Part shown: positions 57,009 through 64,000 of the stretch, one piece after another
Layout: every line of letters begins with the position of its first letter
Position numbering within the stretch: position 1 is the stretch's first letter
NCBI GenBank assembly: GCA_017453665.1
Contig: JAFTEM010000014.1
Coordinates: forward strand, 62,001-126,000
Source: a bacterium
GTDB taxonomy: Bacteria; Patescibacteria; JAEDAM01; Absconditabacterales; Absconditicoccaceae
Direction: 5' to 3'
DNA: 64,000 nucleotides
Notes under the pieces: generated by a model
What the model saw: only the letters and a program-made list of their open reading frames with translations
What the model was told of the DNA's origin: nothing
Databases searched by the model: none
Position numbers and translations under genes: made by a program

Positions 57009-57671
57009 ATGCCAGAAAACACAAAACTTCTCGCACTTCTTGACACCGTAATTGATTGCTATCTAGACAAATGAGAACCTGTAGGTTCTAAATTTCTCAA
57101 CTCTCTTGAAGCTGTTGATTATGCTCCATCGACATTAAGAAAATACCTTAACGCACTAGAAAAGCAGGGAATGGTATACCAACCCTATAATTCATCATGA
57201 AGAATGCCAACACTTCAATGACTTTCTGCATATCTTGATACAGCTCTTGCTGAGAAACCAGAAGAAATCGATCTTCAACTTGATACTGCAAGAAAAGGAC
57301 TCAAAAGTTTAGTTGAAGCACTAGGAGAAGTTTCAGATGGTGTGGTTGTCTGATTTATTAGGAACGATGAATATTACTACCTAGGAATCAATAACCTTCT
57401 TCGTGACGATATGATTGATGAATATTCTGCAACAAGAACTATTATCCGTTTCATAGAAGAAAAAAAAATTGTTGCATTTATCGATAAAAAAATTCTCAAG
57501 AATTGAGAAGTGTATTACACCTTTGTTAATGATACCGATACACTCATCTCATGTGTCTATGTAAAAGTAAACCTCGATTGATACGATGCAGTAATTTCAA
57601 TCGTTTGACCTTTAAGAGTAAATTATAAAAAAAATATTGCAATTCTTAAAAAGGTTTTAGAATCCCTATAA
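57009..57671 (+). CDS. hrcA: HrcA-like heat-shock transcription repressor, 220 aa
   Basis: The winged-helix N-terminus keeps the HrcA pattern: LLALLDTVIDCYLDKGEPVGSKFLN, YAPSTLRKYLNALEKQGMVYQPYNSSGRMPT (HrcA: ysSaTIRnemaeLEe.Gll.qPHtSaGRiPt). The C-terminal half (ALGEVSDGVVVGFI ... DGYDAVISIVGPLRVNYKKNIAIL) matches its GAF-like end, where HrcA has 'iGP.RMdY'. At 220 aa it is much shorter than the usual ~340, with the middle insertion missing. HrcA represses groESL and dnaK from CIRCE elements; I see no CIRCE repeat upstream. ATG 57009, stop TAA 57669-57671, seven bases before the next gene. Confidence 0.85.
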
Positions 57672-57678
57672 GATAGAG

Positions 57679-58302
57679 ATGCCTACTAAAGGAATAGAAA
57701 ATCAATGATTAAATAAAGAAAAAGAGCGTTTAGAGCAAGAGTTAAAACAACTTCAAGAACTCAAAGCTCAAATTTTAGAATGAAATGAAAATAATAAAAA
57801 AGAAGAACTAGAAAAAATTAATAATGAGATCCTCTCTATCGAAAAAAAACTGTTATCTTTAAAACTTGAAGAATTAAAACAGCTAAGAGAACAAATTCAA
57901 TTCTCAGATACCTTAAATGAAAGTAAGAAACTATGAGAACAGATTGCGAATCTAGACAAAAGGTTATCATGATTAGAAGAAAAAATAGAAAGTTTGGACA
58001 ACGAAAATGAAAAAAAATTCGAAAAACATAAACAAGCTATTGAATGAATCCTAGAAGAAATTAAAAACGATATCAACAATATTGAAGAAAAGACACAGAA
58101 AGACTTATCTGAACTAACTCTAGGAACAATAAGAACTCAATTCTCAAAAAGTTTTATAGAAGAATGACACAACCCAGAATCATTAATCACAAGATATAAC
58201 ATAGCAACATCCTTAGACAAAGAAATGACTACAATCCAAAAAAACGATAACCCAATCACTAAACGATCAAAACAAGCCTATAAATGGATTATGAATGTAT
58301 AA
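57679..58302 (+). CDS. Coiled-coil protein, 207 aa
   Basis: Almost entirely a charged Glu/Lys/Leu/Ile-rich coiled coil (residues 8-150), then a C-terminal part LGTIRTQFSKSFIEEGHNP ... AYKWIMNV. It lies where grpE usually follows hrcA, but the conserved GrpE beta-domain segment is absent, so it is not assigned to GrpE. It starts at ATG 57679, seven bases after hrcA, and ends with TAA 58300-58302, so it is likely in the same transcript. It could be an assembly factor, but no function is visible. Confidence 0.65.
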
Positions 58303-58327
58303 CTTTTATTATAAAAAAATAAAACAA

Positions 58328-58828
58328 ATGAGTGACATTGTACAAAGTGCTGGATGAATTATCTATTATCTAGACAAAGAATGAGAACCTAGATACCTTC
58401 TAATAAAAAGACATGCGCTTTCTTGAAGAATAGAATGGGTTGCTCCTAAAGGGAAAATCCAAATTTGAGAAAAGATAGAAGAAGCTGCTATCAGAGAAGT
58501 ATCTGAAGAATGCGGAATTCCTAAAAATTCGCTAAGATTAAGACAAAAAATATGAATGACATCTCTAAGAAGTGCTGAAACAAAAAAAGGGCATCTTGAT
58601 AAAGATGTGACCTATTTTTTAATGAAATATGAATGAGACCCAAAAGACATTAGCCTCATAGATTGAGAATGATATATCTGAATTTATAAACGGGCAAACA
58701 TTAACGAAGTCCTCAGACTCCTTTATTATGAAGACATTAGAGAACTCATAAGAAAAAGTTATTTAACAATCAGAGAAGAAAAAAAACACCGTAGTGTTCA
58801 ACAAGATTTTCTTAAAAAATTAGGATAA
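58328..58828 (+). CDS. Nudix hydrolase, 166 aa
   Basis: Nudix box visible: GKIQIGEKIEEAAIREVSEECGI (G-x5-E-x7-R-E-U-x-E-E-x-G-U) around residues 43-65, preceded by QSAGGIIYYL and followed by TYFLMKYEGDP. Such enzymes hydrolyse nucleoside diphosphate-X substrates, e.g. ApnA or (d)NTPs; the form resembles the diadenosine-polyphosphate branch. The CGG codon at 58691-58693 (GIYK[CGG]ANINEVLRLLYYED) falls where this branch commonly has Trp (YKWxxxxEAxxLLxxxD), supporting CGG = Trp. ATG 58328, stop TAA 58826-58828. Confidence 0.9.
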
Positions 58829-59083
58829 TTATTCAGGCATAAAAGTTCCTTCATTACTTAAATCCATATTTTCAATTTCTTTAATTCCAATCCAAGTACA
58901 AAGGACTCAAATAACAAGTTTTACACAAAAAACTTCTGTAGCATTAAAATAGTCTCATGCAATGGCCACAATATAATCAGCCAAAATCGTAATTAAATAA
59001 CACATAATTCAACCAATAAAACAAAGGATAAGAGTTCTCCTTCTTGATTTTAGTACTGAATATTTTTCTTTCTTTTTTTTCAT
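58829..59083 (-). CDS. Small membrane protein, 84 aa
   Basis: A basic N-terminus (KKKKEKYSVLKSRRRTL) is followed by two hydrophobic helices: LILCFIGGIMCYLITILADYIV and FCVKLVIGVLCTWIGI. The predicted topology puts both ends on the cytoplasmic side. The layout recalls DUF2061 proteins (a pair of helices around a short loop), a possible but unconfirmed match. ATG 59081-59083; its stop TAA 58829-58831 abuts the Nudix stop. It follows the peptidoglycan-binding gene by 12 bases on the same strand. Confidence 0.65.
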
Positions 59084-59095
59084 ATTTTTTATTAT

Positions 59096-60040
59096 CTAAG
59101 CAAAAGAAGTATAGTTTGTTGTCCTTCAATTAACTGTCCTTGTACCAGCTAACAATGCTCAATCAGCTGAACCGTTAAATTTTCATTTTTCTACTGTTCA
59201 ATTCGGATATACTCTCTCTCCATTTTCAAGTGTATTTTCAAGGATACTAAAAGACCCCTTTTCAATAATACCTCATTGACACAATTTTACTCCATCAAGA
59301 AAAACTCAATTATCATATAATCCAATAATCACATAATTTCACGCATTATGATAACAATTTTTAGGAACAGACGGCATCATAGAAGATTCTGTTGTACTTT
59401 CTTCATAAGTTTTTCACAAAAAAGAAAGATATTTCTTTCAATTAGAAAAAGATTCTCTTCCTTTATTTATTTCAAATACTTGTTCTATTCATTTAAAGCT
59501 TCAAATACCTCTAAACGCTCATCTTACAGCCGTAGTATCAATTTGCGATATCGCATCAAATTGCTGTGGATTAGCCTCAGCTCATCACTTAATCTGACGT
59601 TGTCATCACACCTTCTTAGCAGCTTCTTTTTGCTCTGCAACTGTTAAAAGTTTTTGAACCATTGCTTTTGTTGGATATCAAGAAACCATTATCCCATGTT
59701 CTCTTTCAAATTTTTGCATAGCTCATCTTGTAATACTTCACCATTTTGCATCAATCAACCCTGTTCATAAATATCATGCCTTACATAAAGCAATCTGTAA
59801 AGCCATAACAGTAGTTGCACGATCTTTACTTAAATTAAGAGCTTTCGGATCTTTTAAAGCTTCTTTTAAATACGTGCTTGCTGTATCTAATCTATACCTC
59901 CAACCTCTTTCATTTACCTTCTCAACAAAAGTGGACCTCACTAAAGTTCAAAGATCTGTTCTTGTCTTTTCAAGAGCTTCTTTAATATAATCCTTCTTTT
60001 CTCTTCAAGCATTATTCGCTTCTAAACGTCTTCCTGTCAT
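59096..60040 (-). CDS. Peptidoglycan-binding-like protein with MORN-like C-terminus, 314 aa
   Basis: An N-terminal helical, basic region (residues 1-80) leads to a PG_binding_1-like motif (about 85-135): LCKAGYLGTGLIDAKWGSITRGAMQKFEREHGI ... MVQKLL, the three-helix fold that binds peptidoglycan. After a linker there is a helix-poor part with G-x-[FYV]-x-x-G repeats: NGVFLDGVKLCQGGIIEKGSF, NGERVYPNGTVEKGKFNG, resembling MORN repeats. No signal peptide is obvious. ATG 60038-60040, stop TAG 59096-59098. A role at the cell wall is inferred from the binding motif. Confidence 0.7.
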
Positions 60041-60164
60041 GATGAATATTAACAAATATAAACTAAAATAAGTATACCCCATTTCCCATTTATAGCAAAT
60101 TTTTAACGTTGAAAACACTAAGAAACTCTATATACTCCACATTAGTTTATCATATCCAAAAGTA

Positions 60165-61511
60165 ATGTTCTTTTCTTTTATTAATCTTTGATGCAATAAA
60201 AATCTTGTTGATACCCAATTCCTTCTATGAAGAATACTAGAAAACTATTCTAAAGATTTTTATTATGTAAGTGATCCGTTCGCAAAAGAAGTGGAAATCA
60301 TTTTTTTAAATACCTGCTGATTCATTTCCTCTTGAAGAGAAGAAATGTTTGAGACAATCGAAAAGCTACTCAAAAAAAAGAAAAAAATCTGTCTCCTCTG
60401 ATGTGCTGTCCAATATTTTGAAAAAATAATAAAAGACGCTAATTTAACTGACGAAGAATCAAAGAAACGAAACTCCATAAAAGAACATAAAAACATTAAC
60501 TTTCTTTCTCGAAAAGACATCGCAAACTTCTCTCCTACTATGCTTAAAAAGAACTCCTCATCATTTTCAGATTTCGAGTGGCCATTATCAGCAAGAGCAT
60601 ATACAAATATCGATCAAAGCTACGAATACCTCAAAATCGCTGAAGGATGTAATAATCAATGTGCATTCTGTATTATTCCTAAAATAAGATGAAAGCAAAC
60701 ATCTTTATCAATAGAAACCATTTTAGAAGACGCAAAAAATCTTATCAAACAATGAACAAAAGAACTTATCCTTATTGCTCAAGATACAACAAGATATTGA
60801 ACAGACCTCTACTGAAAACCTCAGCTTTTCGAACTCTTAGAAAAATTAGATAAACTCCCTTGAAACTTTTCATATAGAGTACTTTATCTCTATCCAGATA
60901 TTCTTACAAAACAACATCTCAAAAAACTTACTCAACTAAAAAAATTCATTCCATATTTCGACATTCCATTACAACATAGCTCACCAAAACTTCTTAAAGC
61001 TATGGAAAGATTCTATGACCATAATACTTCATTAGAACTTATCTCTTTCATAAAAGAAAATTTCAAAGAATCCTATATAAGAACGAATTTTATCATCTGA
61101 TTTCCTTGAGAAACACAAGAAGATTTCAATCACCTAATTAATTTTATAAAACAAGATTTCTTTGATAATATTGCACTCTTTGAATATCACGATGAACCGC
61201 TCGCTCCTTCCTACAACTTTCCAAATAAAGTTGATGGAAAAATTATAAGGGAAAGATTTAAAGAAGCTGAAAAAATCGTAAAAAATCTTCTCGATAAAAG
61301 AAGAAAACAGAAGAAAAATCAAGAACAAATATGAAGAGTAACAGATATTTATGAAAACGAAAAACAAAAAATAATAATAACTGTTCGTCCAATCCTCCAT
61401 TGTCCAGAAATCGATGAAGAAGATTTTATTACTGAAAATAACATCTTAGAAAATCTTGATAAATCAGGTTCTCCAATTGATATTGCGAGCACTATAAGAT
61501 ACATCATTTAA
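60165..61511 (+). CDS. rimO: Ribosomal protein S12 methylthiotransferase RimO-like, 448 aa
   Basis: Radical-SAM enzyme adding a methylthio group to Asp of ribosomal protein S12. N-terminal MTTase domain starts [17 protein letters not shown] (RimO-typical NLVDxxxxLG, one cluster Cys), IFLNTCGFI second Cys, ICLLGCAV third; radical SAM motif [14 protein letters not shown] (CxxxCxxC), then [20 protein letters not shown] and IRTNFIIGFPGET; the C-terminus is a short TRAM-like domain. ATG 60165, TAA 61509-61511. A second, MiaB-type, paralogue lies at 62140-63600 on the other strand. Confidence 0.9.
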
Positions 61512-61529
61512 CCATTCTAGAAATGCCTC

Positions 61530-62114
61530 ATGAGTAACATAAGAAACTTTTGCATCATTGCACATATCGATCACTGAAAATCAACACTAGCAGATAGAAT
61601 GCTCGAAATTACTTGAGCCATAAGAAAATTAGACCACGCACAAGTCTTAGACCGCATGGATATCGAACAAGAAAGAGGGATAACCATAAAACTTACCCCT
61701 GCAAGAATGCAACGAAAAGGCTATGATTTAAACCTTATCGACACTCCGGGGCATGTTGATTTCCAATATGAAGTATCACGTTCCTTAGCTGCCGTAGAAG
61801 GGGCTATTTTGCTTATCGATGCCTCTCAAGGAATCCAAGCCCAAACCCTTTCAACACTTTATCAAGCAATAGATCAAGGTCTAGATATCATCCCTGTCCT
61901 CAATAAAATTGATCTTCCTGCAGCTAACCCAGAAAGAGTCTCAAAAGAAATAGAAAATGTTATTTGACTTTCAAAAGATGAAATCATCTGTGTTTCATGA
62001 AAAACAGGAGAAAACGTTGAACTTGTCTTAGATGCAATTATAGAAAGATTCCTATCTCCAGAAGAATTTAAGGCAAAAAATCCTAAAAAATTCTGAATCA
62101 CAGAAACCCCATAA
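61530..62114 (+). CDS. LepA/EF4-like GTPase reduced to the G domain, 194 aa
   Basis: The sequence is a clear LepA G domain: [19 protein letters not shown] (P-loop), [12 protein letters not shown] (switch I), [32 protein letters not shown] (switch II), [16 protein letters not shown] (NKxD) and [18 protein letters not shown] (G5, SxK as SGK). It then ends at TAA 62112-62114 at residue 194, where LepA of about 600 residues would continue with domains II, III, V and the CTD. The short intergenic region before the convergent miaB stop contains no remnant of them. It is thus a stand-alone LepA-derived GTPase or a truncated gene; all G motifs are intact. ATG 61530, 18 bases after rimO. Confidence 0.88.
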
Positions 62115-62139
62115 ATTTTCCTATATACCAAAATTCCAA

Positions 62140-63600
62140 TTATCAGAGGACCTCTCCTTCTAACTTAAAGACAACACCTTTCATTATTTTTACATCAATC
62201 ATATCTCCTAATTGGAGATCATTGTTTGATGAAACAAGAATTTGTTTCATATTATCCGTTACTCAAAACCATTCTCAATTTTCTCCTTTTTCATTAATCA
62301 TCACTTCCCTAATAGTTCAAACTTCTTTTTTGTTATTTTCTTCAGAGATACGATATAACACATCATTCAATCTCTTCCATCTTTCATGTTTTACTTTATA
62401 AGGAATATCATCTGGATATTGTTTATCAGCAAAAGTACCAGGACGATTAGAATAAATCCCCATATAAATCATATCAAATCTTCAATATTCAACTAACTTC
62501 AAAGTCTCTTCAAAATCCTCATCTGTCTCTCATGGGAATCCTAAAATAATATCTGTTGTAATAGAAATATCTCTTCCTGTACTCCTAATTTTATCAATAA
62601 ACTCATAACACTGATGAGCTGAATACCCACGAAACATTCTTTTTAAAACAACATCAGATCATGACTGAAATGGAATATGAATATGAGGACAAAGTCTTAG
62701 TTCTTTTTTATGAAGCTCTAAAAGCTCATCAGAATAAAACGTTGGATAAGGAGAAGTATATCTTAACCACGCCAATCCCTCTAATTTTAAAAGTTCTTTA
62801 AGTATCGTAATAAAATCTGGATGCTTATTCACAATCTGTCCTAATAAAGTAATTTCCTTCACTCAATGTTCTAAATGGATTTTAGCCTCTTTAACAATTT
62901 GTTCAACAGGAAACCATTTTTCTAATCAACGCGCAAAAGGAACAATACAATAAGCACAAAATTGATTACACCCGCTTGATATAGGAATATAAGCAGACCT
63001 TCCATGCATATTCATACTAGAATTTATTCATTCTGGAACAATACTTGAATATTCATTAGTCAATTCTTTATCATACTGAACATCATACCCTAGCCTCTTC
63101 AACATCAATGGCAAAAATCAGGTATCATCGATACGAAAAAATAATTCAATATTAGGCCATTTCTTTGAAAGTGTATGAAACAACGGATTAAAAGCATGAT
63201 TAATTCCAACAACATCAACAGCATCTTCCTTTCTCAAAGTATTAATCTCCTCTGTTGTTATTCATAAGACTCTAGGTTCCTGACCCATAACATTTCAAGA
63301 AAAGTTTCAAACCTTTAATTGTTCTGGCAAATTCTTCTTTTCTGAAATTTTTTGATTCCTCATTGTATGTTGAATCATACATCCAGTAATCCAAACCTTC
63401 TTGTTTTTAGGGATTTCCTTCAATTTTCAGGTTACCTTATCCTCAGACTTCTGACGAACTGAACAAGTATCAAAAATAACGATATCTGCATCATCTACAC
63501 TATCAACTCTTTCAAATCAACAATTTTTTAATACTGATGTAATCCTGGCAGAGTCAGAATAATTCATCTGACATCATAAGGTAATAATATGAAATTTCAT
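62140..63600 (-). CDS. miaB: tRNA-2-methylthio-N6-dimethylallyladenosine synthase MiaB-like, 486 aa
   Basis: Radical-SAM methylthiotransferase acting on A37 of tRNA. N-terminal LGCQMNYSDSARI (MiaB type CQMN), VIFDTCSVRQKSEDKV, ITGCMIQ (three cluster Cys), radical SAM CNQFCAYCIVPFARG, then ITLLGQIVN, LPHIHIPFQSGSD-like segment and ITTDIILGFPGETDEDF, ending with a TRAM domain (RISEENNKKEVGTIREVMI). ATG 63598-63600, stop TAA 62140-62142, preceded by a TGA Gly codon. It converges with the truncated lepA. Specificity for dimethylallyl versus other i6A-like substrates cannot be decided here. Confidence 0.92.
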
Positions 63601-63752
63601 AGAGCAATTCCCCAAAATAAACGAATAAAATCTTATCTATTTACTCCTTAATTGCAATATTTCAAAAAAACAACGAAGGATTTAAGCTTGAAAAGGCTAT
63701 ATATATTATTAATCTTAACAACAGAAAGATTTTTTATCTACAAAACATAAAA

Positions 63753-64000
63753 ATGAAAACATCGTTAAAAATATATCTTCCCCTTTTAGTCCTATTTTGA
63801 ATAGCTCAAATAGGAGTTTTTGCTGAAGGAGAAAAAGTTATTATCGATCCAGAAACTAAAAAAATAATCATCCAATCTTGAGACCAAAATCTTGATTTAG
63901 AAAGCCTCCGCTCGTCTTCAGAAAATACAACAGGACAACTTTCATGAGGAGTAGAAGAAAGCGAAAAAGCACAAGAACAAACGGCTTCTGAAGAAACAAA
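63753..64000 (+). CDS. Exported protein, partial at window end
   Basis: ATG 63753 begins a protein with an N-terminal signal peptide or anchor (MKTSLKIYLPLLVLFGIAQIGVFA) followed by an acidic, Ser/Glu-rich low-complexity region. The frame runs off the right edge, so only about 82 residues are visible. The cleavage site would be after VFA. It is separated from miaB by 152 bases without a gene, which is a divergent promoter region. Function unknown. Confidence 0.7.

Noticed and set aside
57009..57009. CIRCE inverted repeat upstream of hrcA
   Set aside because: No TTAGCACTC-N9-GAGTGCTAA-like sequence is present in 56798-57008 on either strand.
57679..58302. GrpE call for the coiled-coil protein behind hrcA
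   Set aside because: Position fits, but the conserved GrpE beta domain is missing and the C-terminus is unrelated.

Overview
The window is a dense, AT-rich bacterial chromosome segment that makes sense only with an altered genetic code. Read with the standard code, almost every conserved gene is broken by in-frame TGA. Read with TGA = glycine, intact proteins appear, including P-loops whose invariant glycines are TGA (FtsK, the MoxR-type AAA+ protein, the PIF1-like helicase). This is the code of Absconditabacteria (SR1) and Gracilibacteria (BD1-5) in the Candidate Phyla Radiation. A second change is visible: CGA, and probably CGG, sits where families have conserved tryptophan (YebC, GluRS twice, DinD, a SAM methyltransferase), while CGT/CGC/AGA serve arginine. 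The only tRNA gene in the window has anticodon UCG on a body closely resembling bacterial tRNA-Trp, with discriminator G73. As I recall, CGA/CGG-to-Trp has been predicted computationally for some Absconditabacterales, so the source is most likely in or near that group. All coordinates below assume TGA = Gly; stops are TAA or TAG, with one suspicious exception at 11355-11909.

Layout. 1-5842 (minus): a module of a MoxR-type AAA+ ATPase, a helical-repeat protein and a partial HExxH-like protein resembling VWA partners, then an FkbM methyltransferase. 6137-14249: SecD, a PIF1-like helicase with a C-terminal WYL domain, an unknown protein, an apparently standard-code gene with its own promoter and terminator, and FtsK. 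14281-24916: aspS, an AT-hook protein, a lipoprotein, tRNA-Trp(UCG), RNase P RNA, truB, yebC, two unknown or methyltransferase genes, pheS and a membrane-anchored protein. 24961-28422 (minus): a five-gene operon (HAD phosphatase, sugar-type nucleotidyltransferase, cupin, GDPD, possible glycosyltransferase) preceded by a strongly structured leader that ends in an intrinsic terminator 15 bases before the first start codon.

28741-34529: a 1432-residue PKD-repeat surface protein followed by two T4SS-pilin-like membrane proteins. 34601-39603: a THUMP/RlmL-type methyltransferase, a baseplate-J-like membrane protein with a probable frameshift at a T7 run, an Lgt-like membrane protein and RNase Y. 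39827-45646: an OLD-family ATPase-nuclease, enolase (nearly free of TGA codons) and two unknown genes. 45800-50113: holB, rsmA, dinD, ruvA and a family 2 glycosyltransferase. 50280-56797: an M23 + NlpC/P60 cell-wall hydrolase, gltX, an unknown gene, a phosphopantetheinyl transferase and recJ. 57009-64000: hrcA, a coiled-coil protein, a Nudix hydrolase, a peptidoglycan-binding protein, rimO, a LepA-like GTPase cut down to its G domain, miaB and the start of an exported protein.

Information processing (tRNA synthetases, rRNA/tRNA modification, DNA repair and replication) and a host- or surface-facing set (PKD protein, pilin-like proteins, wall hydrolase, secreted repeats) dominate. Enolase is the only central-metabolism enzyme, as expected for a reduced, host-dependent CPR cell.
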